Below, piece after piece: positions 55,811-64,000 of a stretch of 64,000 nucleotides of DNA. Origin of the DNA: Desulfatibacillum sp. (GTDB taxonomy: Bacteria; Desulfobacterota; Desulfobacteria; Desulfobacterales; SpSt-501); NCBI GenBank assembly GCA_020725555.1, contig DYEU01000001.1, positions 1-64,000 of the forward strand. Direction: 5' to 3'. The position numbers were made by a program, and so were the translations under genes. Position 1 is the stretch's first letter, and each line of letters begins with the position of its first letter. Below the pieces are notes generated by a model, which was not told the DNA's origin, ran no database searches, and was given only the letters and a program-made list of their open reading frames with translations.

Positions 55811-56911
55811 TCACCGGGCGGGGGGAAGGGCGGATTTCTCCTCGCCCGCGTAGATCCTTCCCCCCCAGAGGGTCGAGAGAAAATCGGAGAAGGCGACCGA
55901 TTCCTGCTTCACGAAGCCGCCGGCGAGCCGGCCGCGGGCGTAGAGCTCGAGCACGGCGACAAGGCCGGCCGCCGTCGAGAGCTGGATCGCGGAGTAGCGC
56001 CGGCCGTCGATCGCGTCGCCGTAGATTTTCTTGGCGAAGCTTCGCTGCCGTACGCCTTCCGCGTCCTGGCCGACGACGTTCACGTAAAGGATCACGACGT
56101 CGGTCTCGGTGACGGGCACCTCCTGGTCGAAGATCTCGGTCAGGAGCTTGCGGTTTTCGATGAGGTTGAGGTCGTAGAGCAGGAACTTCATCAGGTCGCG
56201 GTGACCGGGGTAGCGGATGGTCTTGTAGTTCAGCTCGCGCACCCGGCCCGCGTAGGTCTCGCAAAGGGTTCCCACCCCGCCCGAGGTGTAGAAGGCTTCG
56301 TACTCGGTGCCGTCCAGGGTCAGCCGCTCGTAGCCGTCGAGCGCCTCGACCAGGAGATGCCGGCCGCCGCAGATCACCTCGCAGAGGTTGCAGTATTCGT
56401 TGATCAGCCCGGCCGTGTTCCAGCTCAGGTAGTATTTCATCGCGTTGCTGGCGTACAGGGGAAGCGCCCCGACACGCAGCTCGAGGCTGCGAAGCGCGGG
56501 CAGCTCGCGGGCGAGGCTCGCCCCGATGATGTTGATCGCACCGGGGGCGAGCCCGCATTGCGGCATGAAGGGGACCCGCGCCCCCTCGGCGAGCCGCCGC
56601 ACCACGGCCGTGGTCTCGACGTCCTCGGTCAGGTCAAAGTAGGCGACCCCCGCCTGAGCGCAGGCCCCGGCGATCTCGCGGTTGAGGTAGAAGGGGGCGG
56701 CGCTCACGACCGCGTCCTTGCCGGCGATGAAGGCCTTGAGGCGCTTTATGTCCGCGACATCGAAGGATTCGAACTGCGCCTTGGACAGCGGCAACGGCGC
56801 CGCCGGCGGGCGGCTGTCGGCGAGGTAGACCGCCTCGCAGAAAGCGCAGGACTCGAGCATGGCGCCGATCGTCGTTCCGACCTTTCCCGCCCCAAGGACG
56901 CAGACCTTCAT
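55811..56911 (-). CDS. Saccharopine dehydrogenase-like NAD(P)-binding protein
   Basis: The 366-residue protein opens with a Rossmann site (MKVCVLGAGKVGTTIG) and continues with LADSRPP, VVSAAPFYLNREIAGAC, GVAYFDLTED and PQCGLAPGAINIIGA. These match the saccharopine reductase family, whose members act on lysine-derived and carboxynorspermidine-type substrates. The exact reaction is unknown; in bacteria many of these are orphan. It is the first gene of a two-gene operon with the molybdoenzyme. Confidence 0.82.
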   Translation of the reverse strand: MKVCVLGAGKVGTTIGAMLESCAFCEAVYLADSRPPAAPLPLSKAQFESFDVADIKRLKAFIAGKDAVVSAAPFYLNREIAGACAQAGVAYFDLTEDVETTAVVRRLAEGARVPFMPQCGLAPGAINIIGASLARELPALRSLELRVGALPLYASNAMKYYLSWNTAGLINEYCNLCEVICGGRHLLVEALDGYERLTLDGTEYEAFYTSGGVGTLCETYAGRVRELNYKTIRYPGHRDLMKFLLYDLNLIENRKLLTEIFDQEVPVTETDVVILYVNVVGQDAEGVRQRSFAKKIYGDAIDGRRYSAIQLSTAAGLVAVLELYARGRLAGGFVKQESVAFSDFLSTLWGGRIYAGEEKSALPPAR

Positions 56912-57007
56912 CGTCTTTTCCTCCCTGTTCGCAGAAGCTCGCCCGAGGGCTTCTACCCCACCTGCCCCCCGGGTTCCAGGGGAAAATGACGCCCTCCGTC
57001 CCGAGCT

Positions 57008-57751
57008 TCAGGCGTTCCAGCCGCCGTCCACGTTGAGGGTCGCCCCGGTGATGTAGGTCGCATCCGGCCCGGCGAGAAAGGCGACGGCCCCGGCGACCTC
57101 CTCGGTGCGGCCGTAGCGGCCGAGCGCGGTCATGGAACGCATGAAATCGGCGTGGGCTCCGGTTTCGGGGTTCATTTCGGTATGGATCGGCCCCGGCTGC
57201 ACGGCGTTGACGAGGATGCCGCGCCCGCCCAGGTCCTTCGCCCAGCTCCGCGTGAAGCCGGCCACGGCGAACTTCGAGGCGTTGTAGACGCTCATGTCCG
57301 GACCCGTCGCCCGCTCGCCCAAGACGCTGCCGATGTTGATGATGCGGCCTCCCGGCCCCATCACCCGGACGGCCGCGTTGGTCAGGTGAAAGACCGCATC
57401 GACGTTGATGCGCATCACCTGCTCGTAGTCGGCGGCTTTGATCTCCCCGATCTTGCCGCCGAGGAAAACCCCGGCGTTGTTGACGAGAATGTCGAGGCCT
57501 CCGAAATCCTTGAGGACCCGTTTGACGACGCGGGGCAGGAGCTTGGGTTGGGCGGCATCGGCCGCATAGGCGCGGGCGCGCCCGCCGTGGCGGCGGATCT
57601 CCCGCACGAGGGCGTCGGCCTGTTTGCGGGAGCGGCCGTAGGTGAAGGCCACCTGCGCGCCCTCCGCGGCGAGCCGGCGGACGATCGCGGCCCCGATGCC
57701 GCGCGATCCCCCGGTGACCAGGGCGACTTTCTGCGCCAAGGGTTTGCTCAT
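57008..57751 (-). CDS. Short-chain dehydrogenase/reductase (FabG-like)
   Basis: The 247-residue SDR has the cofactor motif VTGGSRGIGAAI, NNAGVF, catalytic Ser in NIGSV, Tyr and Lys in SVYNASKFAVAG, and a C-terminal ATYITGATLNVDGGW. The pattern resembles FabG, but many SDRs with this look act on other alcohols or ketones. AAAGGAGA eight bases upstream selects ATG 57751; the longer frame to 57943 was discarded. A promoter lies about 65 bases upstream. Confidence 0.88.
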   Translation of the reverse strand: MSKPLAQKVALVTGGSRGIGAAIVRRLAAEGAQVAFTYGRSRKQADALVREIRRHGGRARAYAADAAQPKLLPRVVKRVLKDFGGLDILVNNAGVFLGGKIGEIKAADYEQVMRINVDAVFHLTNAAVRVMGPGGRIINIGSVLGERATGPDMSVYNASKFAVAGFTRSWAKDLGGRGILVNAVQPGPIHTEMNPETGAHADFMRSMTALGRYGRTEEVAGAVAFLAGPDATYITGATLNVDGGWNA

Positions 57752-57815
57752 CGTCAGGTCTCCTTTCTTGGGCGTCATGGCGATTCCCCGGGGGGGATGC
57801 CCCGGGACGAAAAGA

Positions 57816-57843
57816 ACCCTAACGCTCTTTCGCGCCGGGTCAA
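57816..57843 (-). promoter_or_regulatory. Possible promoter of the SDR gene
   Basis: On the minus strand TTGACC (57843-57838), a 16-base spacer and TAGGGT (57821-57816) precede the SDR. The rest of 57752-58065, which separates the SDR from the divergent flavoenzyme gene, shows no other clear element. Confidence 0.5.
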
Positions 57844-58065
57844 GGCGCCGGGATTCTTCTTGATTCCGGCGCGACTGCATGGTAAGGGGAAAAACCTCGT
57901 TTTTTTCTCTTGATGACGGCGCAGAAGCCATGTGCTGCATCATCCGGATGTATCGGCTCCCCTTTCCCGGCGACGCATCCCTGCGGGGCGTTTCTTGCCG
58001 CGCCCGTTCATCGAGCTACAGGCTCTGGCCCGCCCAACGCTCCGCCCGCGCATGAGGACGAAGTC

Positions 58066-59982
58066 ATGCAACACCTGTTCTCCCCGTTTCGGTTGAAGCA
58101 CCTCGAAATCCCCAACCGCATCGTCATGCCCGCGCTCGCCTCCTTTCTGATCGAGCCCGACGGCACGATCACGGAGAGGGCCGTCGAGCATTACCGCCGC
58201 CGGGCGTCTGGCGGCCCCGGCATGGTCATCGTGGAGGCCTGCGCGGTCTCCCCGGAGGGTGTGGTCTCGGCCCACCAGGCGAGGATCGACGACGACCGCT
58301 TCCTGGAGGGGCTCTCCCGCATCGCCCGGGCGATCCGCAGCGAGGGCGTCGTGCCGGCCGTCCAGATCCACCACGGCGGCCGGCAGACCTCGGCCAAGGT
58401 CATCGGCAGAAAACCGCTCGCCCCCTCGCCGATCCCCTGCCCGAGCATCCGCGGCGAGGTCGAGCCGCTGACCCGGGAGGGCATCCGCGACCTGATCGAC
58501 AAGTTCGCCACGGCCACGGTGCGCGCGCGCGCGGCCGGGTTCGACCTCGTCGAGATCCACGGCGCCCATGGCTATCTCGTCAACCAATTTCTCTCCCCTT
58601 ACTCCAACCGGCGCGAGGACGAATACGGCGGGGATCTCCGGGGCCGGGCGCGCTTCGCCTGCGAGATCGTGCGCGAGATCCGCAAGCGGCTCGGCGCGGA
58701 CTACCCGGTTTCCTTTAAGATCAGCGCCGAGGAGTTCGTTCCCGGCGGCCTCACGGTGGAGGAGAGCATCGCCATCCTCGAGCTGCTGCAGGAGGCCGGC
58801 GTCGACATCGTCCAGGTTTCCGCCGGAAACGACGCGACCCCGGAGTGGATCTGCCAGCCGATGTTCATGGAGAAGGGCTGCCTCGTCCCCTTCGCGGCGA
58901 GGATCCGCGGGGTGCTGCGCATCCCGGTGATGGCCGTCGGCCGCATCAACGACCCCCTCCTCGCCGAGCGGATCATCCGGGAGCAACAGGCCGATCTCGT
59001 CTGCATGGGCCGGGGCCTCCTCGCCGATCCCGACATGCCCAAAAAAGCCCGCTCCGGCGATCTCGACGCGATCCGCTTCTGCATCGCCTGCAACACCTGC
59101 ATGGAGTCGATCTTCCGCCGCGGCCGCGTGGAATGCCTGGTCAACCCCTTCCTCGGCCGCGAGCAGGAGCTTGTCCTTCGGCCCGCGGCGAAAAGCCGCC
59201 GCCTTCTCGTGATCGGGGCCGGACCGGCCGGCCTGAGCGCCGCCTGGTTCGCCGCGCAGCGCGGCCACGAGGTGACCCTCTGCGACCGCCAGCCGGTCCT
59301 CGGCGGCCAACTCGTCGCCGGCAGCGAGCCGCGCTTCAAGCGGGAACTCAAGTCCCTCATCCGCTTCCTCGCGCGCCAGGTCGAGCGAAACGGGGTAAAG
59401 CGCCTGCTCGGCATCCCGGTGGACGCCGCGTTCGTGGCCGCCGCCAAGCCCGATGCCGTCGTGATCGCCACCGGATCGAGCCCCGTGATCCCCGCCGTTC
59501 CGGGAATCGAACGCCCCTTTGTCTTCTCGTACAACCAGGTGTTGAACGGTCTGGGGGCCAAGGCCTGCCGCACCGTGGTGATCGGCGGCGGGGCGACCGG
59601 CTGCGAGATCGCCCTGCACCTCGCCGAGGCGGGCTCGGCCGTCAGCATCGTCGAGATGGCGTCCCGCATCGGCCAGGGAATCGAGTCGATCAGCCGCAAG
59701 GTCCTGCTCGAACGCCTGGCGCGCCACGGAGTCGAGGTTTTCACCCAGAGCCGCCTCGTCCGCGTCGAGGAGGAAGGCGCCGTGATCGGGCACCCCGAAC
59801 AGGGCGATCGCCTGCTTGCCGCCGAGCGCGTGGTGCTCGCCGTGGGCTGCCGGCCCGAGAACCGCCTGGCGGAGGAGATCCGCGGGCTGGGGCTCGAAAT
59901 GCACCTCTTGGGGGACTGCGTCGAGCCCCGAAACGCCAAGGCGGCGATTTACGAGGGGACGGTCCTCGGGCTCTCGATCTGA
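58066..59982 (+). CDS. NADH:flavin oxidoreductase / 2,4-dienoyl-CoA reductase type
   Basis: The 638-residue enzyme has an N-terminal OYE-like FMN barrel (RIVMPALASF, IHGAHGYLVNQFLSPYSNRREDEYGG). A [4Fe-4S] ligand set follows in FCIACNTCMES and VECLVNP. The C-terminal half holds an FAD/NAD(P) domain (VIGAGPAGLSAAW, VIGGGATGCEIALHLAE). This is the layout of E. coli FadH and the bile-acid-inducible BaiCD and enoate reductases. The substrate cannot be named. A GAGGA site selects ATG 58066. It stands alone, divergent from the SDR. Confidence 0.9.
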   Translation: MQHLFSPFRLKHLEIPNRIVMPALASFLIEPDGTITERAVEHYRRRASGGPGMVIVEACAVSPEGVVSAHQARIDDDRFLEGLSRIARAIRSEGVVPAVQIHHGGRQTSAKVIGRKPLAPSPIPCPSIRGEVEPLTREGIRDLIDKFATATVRARAAGFDLVEIHGAHGYLVNQFLSPYSNRREDEYGGDLRGRARFACEIVREIRKRLGADYPVSFKISAEEFVPGGLTVEESIAILELLQEAGVDIVQVSAGNDATPEWICQPMFMEKGCLVPFAARIRGVLRIPVMAVGRINDPLLAERIIREQQADLVCMGRGLLADPDMPKKARSGDLDAIRFCIACNTCMESIFRRGRVECLVNPFLGREQELVLRPAAKSRRLLVIGAGPAGLSAAWFAAQRGHEVTLCDRQPVLGGQLVAGSEPRFKRELKSLIRFLARQVERNGVKRLLGIPVDAAFVAAAKPDAVVIATGSSPVIPAVPGIERPFVFSYNQVLNGLGAKACRTVVIGGGATGCEIALHLAEAGSAVSIVEMASRIGQGIESISRKVLLERLARHGVEVFTQSRLVRVEEEGAVIGHPEQGDRLLAAERVVLAVGCRPENRLAEEIRGLGLEMHLLGDCVEPRNAKAAIYEGTVLGLSI

Positions 59983-60053
59983 TCCGCCCGCAGCCGGCCC
60001 CTCCACCCGCCACCGCGCTGACGTTTCCAGCGCCAAGGAGAAAGGAGGCTGGC

Positions 60054-61241
60054 ATGACAAGGGCAACACGCACCCGAAGCCTGGGGACCCTGGCCGTCCT
60101 GCTGGGGCTCGGCCTTCTCTGCGGGGCGACCTTCAAGGAATGCACCCCCGTCACCCCGGCCTACCAGAACCCCTACCTGGGACACGCCTACTGGTACCGG
60201 GGGAACACCCACACCCACACGCGCCTGAGCGACGGCAGCCTCAACACCCGTGAGGTCGCAACCCTCTACCGGAACGCGGGCTACCATTTCATCGCCCTGA
60301 CCGACCACAACCGCGTGAACCAGGAAAACGCCGAGGGCATCGTGCTCGTCCGCGGCTGCGAAAGCGGGGACTGGTGGGAAAACCACCTGAACGCGCTCGG
60401 GGTCGTAAGCTGCCCGGAGGAGTGTGCGAGCTGCTGGTGGGGTGCGGGCCTTCCCCTCTGCAACCATCGAGAAAACCAGAAGCGGATCGACCAGGCCCTC
60501 GCGCAGGGCGGGTTCGTGACCCTCAACCACCCCAACGAGACCGGGCCCGATTGCTGGATCGACGAGCCGATCGAACGAGGCTGGCCCGAGCACAAGCTTC
60601 TGGGCGTGCGGGGCTACCAGGCGATCGAGATCATGGGGGCCGTGGACAAGTGGAAGTTCCTGCTCGACCGGGGCCGAATCGTCTGGGCGGTCATGGCCGA
60701 CGATTTCCACAGCGGCGCGCCGGGAACCAAGGGCTGGGTCGTCGTCAACTCCTCGCGCTCCCCCGCCGATCCCGCAGACATCCTCGAAAACCTCCGGCGC
60801 GGCAACTTCTATGCCGTCCAAAACGGCGGCCGCGACGCAACCCGCACCCCCGCCTTCCGCTCCATCCAGACCCTCGGGAACATTGTTGCCGTCGCTTTCA
60901 CGAACGCCGACACCATCCGGTTCATCGACTGCCGCGGGGTCCTCAAGGAGGAGTACTTCCCGGGCGACGAGAGCCGGGAAAAATCGGCAAGCTACGTCCC
61001 CTCTTCCGGCGGCCCCCCCGTCCCCCGAGGCTACATCCGCATGGAGATCGAGGACACAAACGGCAACATCGCCTACTCCCAGCCCCTCGCCGTGATCGGG
61101 GACACCCCCTGCGTGAGCCCCTCGGATCCCGGCTCGCAGCCGCAGGCCTGCAGCAAGACCTCCTGCTCGGACATCCCCTGCTGCCCCGGCTACCATTGCT
61201 GCGGGGAGCGCTGCCTGCCCGATTCCATGCAATGTCCCTGA
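60054..61241 (+). CDS. Exported PHP-domain protein with Cys-rich C-terminus
   Basis: The 395-residue protein begins with a signal peptide (SLGTLAVLLGLGLLCG). PHP-domain metal ligands follow in RGNTHTHTRLSDGSL and ALTDHNR, with further His in TLNHPNETG and the VMADDFHSG segment, so it is probably a metal-dependent phosphoesterase outside the cytoplasm. The last 32 residues hold eight cysteines in a knot-like pattern (CSKTSCSDIPCCPGYHCCGERC). AAAGGAGG lies upstream. I know no characterised member with this tail. It follows the flavoenzyme by 71 bases. Confidence 0.8.
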   Translation: MTRATRTRSLGTLAVLLGLGLLCGATFKECTPVTPAYQNPYLGHAYWYRGNTHTHTRLSDGSLNTREVATLYRNAGYHFIALTDHNRVNQENAEGIVLVRGCESGDWWENHLNALGVVSCPEECASCWWGAGLPLCNHRENQKRIDQALAQGGFVTLNHPNETGPDCWIDEPIERGWPEHKLLGVRGYQAIEIMGAVDKWKFLLDRGRIVWAVMADDFHSGAPGTKGWVVVNSSRSPADPADILENLRRGNFYAVQNGGRDATRTPAFRSIQTLGNIVAVAFTNADTIRFIDCRGVLKEEYFPGDESREKSASYVPSSGGPPVPRGYIRMEIEDTNGNIAYSQPLAVIGDTPCVSPSDPGSQPQACSKTSCSDIPCCPGYHCCGERCLPDSMQCP

Positions 61242-61407
61242 GCCGCGCCCCGGGACCGCACCCCAGCCGGCCGCCGCTTTTCCCGCGGCGGCCCGCCTGT
61301 TCGTTTTCGCCATCGCCGCGCTGCGGGGGGGCCTTGATTCTTGATCTCCGGGCGCAGCCGGGGTATCAGCCGAGGGGAATCGTTTTCCGGAGACGCCATC
61401 GCTTTCC

Positions 61408-62007
61408 ATGGAACTTTTCGCCTGCCTTCATTGCGATCTGCTGCAAGAAGTCCCCCCCCTGGCCGAGGGGGAGTCGGCCTTTTGCCTGCGCTGCGGGGCC
61501 AAGCTCCTGAACAACAGGCCGCGGAGCTTCGAGCGTCCCCTGGCGCTGCTTTGCGCCGCGGCGATCCTCTTTGTGATCTTCAATGCCTTCCCGCTGCTCA
61601 CCTTCAAGAAGGGCGGGCTGGAGCAGACGGCCCATGTGGCAACCGGCATCCGCGAGCTCGCCCGCCAGGGAATGTTCCCGCTCGCCGCGCTCGTCTCCTT
61701 CACCCTCGTGTTCGTCCCCGCCCTCTACCTTCTCTCCTTGCTCTACGTCTTGGTGCCGGCGAGCCAGAACCGCACGGCACCGGGGATGTTTTTCGTTTTC
61801 CGGTGGGTGCGTCTCCTTGCGCCCTGGCAGATGGCGGAGATTTTTCTGCTCGGCGTGCTGGTGAGCCTGAACAAGCTCTCGGCGATGGCCCGGATCGAGC
61901 CGGGGGTGGCCCTCTATGCCCTTGCCGCCTTTCTCTTGGTCACGGCCGCCGCGGCGTCCTTGCTCGACCCCCAGGAGGTGTGGCGCTTATGGAAGAAACC
62001 GGCCTGA
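61408..62007 (+). CDS. PqiA-like membrane protein, first half
   Basis: This 199-residue protein is the N-terminal PqiA domain: a zinc-ribbon (CLHCDLLQEV, FCLRCGAKL) followed by four transmembrane helices. In E. coli one PqiA polypeptide contains two such halves; here they are two genes. PqiA works with PqiB and PqiC in lipid transport between inner and outer membranes. Its stop overlaps the next start by 19 bases, and pqiB follows, so the three form one operon. Confidence 0.9.
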   Translation: MELFACLHCDLLQEVPPLAEGESAFCLRCGAKLLNNRPRSFERPLALLCAAAILFVIFNAFPLLTFKKGGLEQTAHVATGIRELARQGMFPLAALVSFTLVFVPALYLLSLLYVLVPASQNRTAPGMFFVFRWVRLLAPWQMAEIFLLGVLVSLNKLSAMARIEPGVALYALAAFLLVTAAAASLLDPQEVWRLWKKPA

Positions 62008-62633
62008 GGGCACCGCTCCCCAGGACGGCGGCCGAGGCGGGCCTTGTGGCCTGCGAGGTCTGCCTGCTCCTTAGCCCCCGGGGTCGGGCGCGCTGCCCGC
62101 GCTGCGGCAGTCGCCTTCACCCCCGCAAGCCCGACAGCATCCCGCGCACCTGGGCGCTGCTGATCGCCGCCCTCATCCTCTACCTCCCGGCCAATCTCCT
62201 GCCCATGACCACGGTCGTCACCCTCGGCCGGGCGCAGTCGGACACCATCCTGAGCGGCGTCATCTATTTCATCCAGACCGGCTCCTGGCCGATCGCCGTC
62301 GTCATCTTCATCGCCAGCATCCTGGTCCCGCTGCTCAAGATCGCCGTGCTGGCCTGCCTCCTCGTCTCCGTGCAGCGGGGGTCATCCTTCCGGCCGGTGG
62401 ACCGAACGCGGCTTTACCGCGTGACGGAGCTGGTCGGCCGCTGGTCGATGCTCGACATCTTCGTCGTCACCGTGCTGGTCGCCGTGGTCAACCTCGGGGC
62501 GATCGCCTCCATCCAGGCCGGACCGGCCGCCCCCTTTTTCGCCGCCGTGGTCGTGATCACGATGTTTGCCGCCATGAGCTTCGACCCGCGCCTGATCTGG
62601 GATCGATGCTCCGGAGAGAAGCACGATGAGTGA
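61989..62633 (+). CDS. PqiA-like membrane protein, second half
   Basis: The 214-residue protein repeats the PqiA layout: zinc ribbon (CEVCLLLS, CPRCGSRL) and four transmembrane helices including PANLLPMTTVV and a YFIQTGSWPIAVVIFIASILVP segment. AGGAGGTG lies upstream of ATG 61989. Its stop overlaps the pqiB start by 8 bases. With the upstream half it should make the equivalent of PqiA. Confidence 0.9.
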   Translation: MEETGLRAPLPRTAAEAGLVACEVCLLLSPRGRARCPRCGSRLHPRKPDSIPRTWALLIAALILYLPANLLPMTTVVTLGRAQSDTILSGVIYFIQTGSWPIAVVIFIASILVPLLKIAVLACLLVSVQRGSSFRPVDRTRLYRVTELVGRWSMLDIFVVTVLVAVVNLGAIASIQAGPAAPFFAAVVVITMFAAMSFDPRLIWDRCSGEKHDE

Positions 62634-64000
62634 AGCGGATCCTCAAGCAAACGGCCTTGCCACGGCGCCCCGCGCCCACGTGCGCCGCAGGCGAAGCCTT
62701 TCGTTCGTCTGGGTCGTCCCCCTCGCCGCGGCCCTGATCGGCGTCTGGCTGGTTTACAAGGCCGTGAGCGAAAAAGGGCCGGAAATCACGATCACCTTCA
62801 AGTCCGCCGAGGGGCTCGAGGCCGGCAAGACCAAGGTTCGCTACAAGGACGTCGACATCGGCCAGGTCACGGCGATCGAGCTGAGCCAGGACCTGAAGGG
62901 GGTTCTGGTGCGCGCGGCCCTCGCCCGCGACGCCGAGCGGCTGATCTCCGAGAACACCCGCTTCTGGGTGGTCCGCGCCCGGGTCTCGGCGAGCGCGATC
63001 TACGGCCTGGGGACGGTGTTTTCCGGGGCCTACATCGACCTCGACCCCGGGCCGCCCGGGAGGCCCGCACGGCACTTCACCGGGCTCGAGCAGCCCCCCG
63101 TCGTCACGACCGGCATGCCCGGGAGGCATTTCATCCTCGAGTCGGAGCGGCGCGAATCGATCGAGATCGGCTGCCCGGTCTACTTCCGGCAGATCCGCGT
63201 GGGCGAGGTCGTCTCCTACCAGCTGAGCGAGGACGGGGCAAAGATCGTCTCCAAGATCTTCGTCCACGATCCCTACCACCGGTTCGTTCGCACGAACTCG
63301 CGTTTCTGGTCTGCCGGCGGACTCGATGTCCGCATCGACTCCGCGGGCATCCGCGTGCGCACCGAATCCCTCGTCTCTCTGCTTGCCGGCGGGATCGCCT
63401 TCGATGCCTTTGCCGAACACGGCGAGGACGCGGGCGAGGCCCGCGAGGAAGCCGTCTTCCGCCTCTACGCGAACGCCGATGCCGCACGCGAACGCGAGTA
63501 CGACGAGAGAAACTTCTTCGTCCTGCTCTTCGACGAGTCCGTGCGGGGCCTCTCGCGCGGCGCCCCGCTCGAGTTTCGCGGGCTTCAGGTCGGCAAGGTG
63601 ATCGACATCAAGACCGAGCTCGATCTCGCCTCAAACCGCGTGCGCATCCCGGTCGTCGTCGCCCTGGAGCCGGAGCGGATCACGCTCCGGGAACGGCCGC
63701 AAGGGAAGACGACGCGCGAGGAGGTGCTCGCCTCCCTGGTCGAGCGGGGCCTGCGCGCCCAGCTGCGCACGGCGAGCCTGCTCACGGGCCAGCTTTACGT
63801 GGCGCTTGACTTTTTCCCCAAGGCCCCCCCGGCCCGCATCAGCCCGAAGGGCCCCTACGGCCACCCCGAGTTCCCGACGACCCCCACCCCCTTCGAGGAG
63901 ATCGGCGCGAAGCTCAACCGCCTGATCGACCATCTCGACCGGCTGCCCTTCGAGGAAATCGGCCGCGACCTGCGCGCGACGGTCCAGGGGGCGCGGCGCG
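62626..64000 (+). CDS. pqiB: PqiB-like MCE protein, incomplete at the right edge
   Basis: The frame runs off the window end, giving at least 458 residues. After a transmembrane helix (SFVWVVPLAAALIGVWLVY) come successive MCE domains (ITITFKSAEGLEAGKTKVRYKDVDIGQV; SIEIGCPVYFRQIRVGEV; LEFRGLQVGKVIDI). MCE rings bridge the periplasm to carry lipids, with PqiA in the inner membrane. The gene overlaps pqiA's second half by 8 bases. A missing stop only reflects the window boundary. Confidence 0.92.
   Translation, partial: MSEADPQANGLATAPRAHVRRRRSLSFVWVVPLAAALIGVWLVYKAVSEKGPEITITFKSAEGLEAGKTKVRYKDVDIGQVTAIELSQDLKGVLVRAALARDAERLISENTRFWVVRARVSASAIYGLGTVFSGAYIDLDPGPPGRPARHFTGLEQPPVVTTGMPGRHFILESERRESIEIGCPVYFRQIRVGEVVSYQLSEDGAKIVSKIFVHDPYHRFVRTNSRFWSAGGLDVRIDSAGIRVRTESLVSLLAGGIAFDAFAEHGEDAGEAREEAVFRLYANADAAREREYDERNFFVLLFDESVRGLSRGAPLEFRGLQVGKVIDIKTELDLASNRVRIPVVVALEPERITLRERPQGKTTREEVLASLVERGLRAQLRTASLLTGQLYVALDFFPKAPPARISPKGPYGHPEFPTTPTPFEEIGAKLNRLIDHLDRLPFEEIGRDLRATVQGARR

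Overview
The window is GC-rich, densely packed DNA from a Gram-negative, probably anaerobic bacterium. An uncultured member of the Desulfobacterota (the former Deltaproteobacteria) fits best. The Gram-negative evidence is the heptose/LPS gene hldE, rmlC, the pqiAB outer-membrane lipid-transport genes and an OmpA-type peptidoglycan-binding domain. The anaerobic evidence is a korDABC ferredoxin-dependent 2-oxoacid oxidoreductase, an Fe-S/FMN/FAD dienoyl-CoA-reductase-type enzyme and a molybdopterin enzyme. A YcaO-TPR fusion, a consensus sigma-54 promoter and FolE2 also fit. The lineage is inferred from gene content only.

Layout. 1-510 is AT-richer and holds a transposase remnant. 511-1059 is rmlC. 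1351-4837 (+) is a receiver-only response regulator, a repeat protein, a coiled-coil membrane protein and an ExeA-like ATPase fused to OmpA. 4856-6526 holds a NUDIX hydrolase and a PLP aminotransferase. 6592-18257 is almost all on the minus strand: tRNA-Ala, hisB, hisA, dnaG, rpoD, a CAT-anticodon tRNA, a NIF3-like gene, a zinc-ribbon gene, rnpB, an HPr-fusion gene, ispD and an AhpF-like thioredoxin reductase. 18341-24594 holds YcaO-TPR, a dynamin-like GTPase, a small Cys-rich protein, YqgE, an adenylate cyclase and Dtd. 24631-31911 (minus) is one run: lon, tsaB, psd, asd, greA, rpoZ, ttcA-like, folE2. 32136-34983 (+) is pilD, a phosphoesterase and a Ser/Thr kinase. 34987-37703 (minus) is korDABC. 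37913-42394 (+) is mltG, a sigma-54-driven RNA candidate, a frameshifted GGDEF/EAL gene and nagZ. 42473-44533 (minus) is tsaD and purM. 44633-50146 (+) is alaC, hom, thrH, a thioesterase, hldE, a DUF167 gene and initiator tRNA. 50498-52513 encodes two exported proteins of unknown function. 52747-62007 is accessory metabolism: phnW, a molybdoenzyme, a saccharopine-reductase-like gene, an SDR, a flavin/Fe-S enzyme and a secreted PHP protein. 61408 to the right edge is pqiA (split in two) and pqiB, which runs off the window.

How the genes work together. asd, hom and thrH cover much of the aspartate-to-threonine route, with ThrH able to stand in for homoserine kinase. tsaB and tsaD serve tRNA t6A synthesis. 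rpoD, rpoZ, greA, dnaG, rnpB and three tRNAs form a core information-processing set. Many neighbours overlap by a few bases (ispD/trxR, rpoZ/ttcA, ttcA/folE2, psd/asd, korB/korC, thrH/thioesterase/hldE, phosphoesterase/kinase), so polycistronic, translationally coupled expression is likely.

Most unusual points. A consensus sigma-54 promoter is followed 116 bases later by an intrinsic terminator, which together define a structured RNA of about 140 nt ahead of the GGDEF/EAL gene. That gene is broken by a frameshift that loss of one 5-base repeat would explain. Other oddities are an HPr domain fused to an unrecognised protein in the ispD operon, an intact YcaO-TPR fusion away from any known partner, a secreted PHP protein with a Cys-rich tail, and a coding-sequence end that lies inside rnpB. 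No CRISPR array, prophage or complete mobile element was found.
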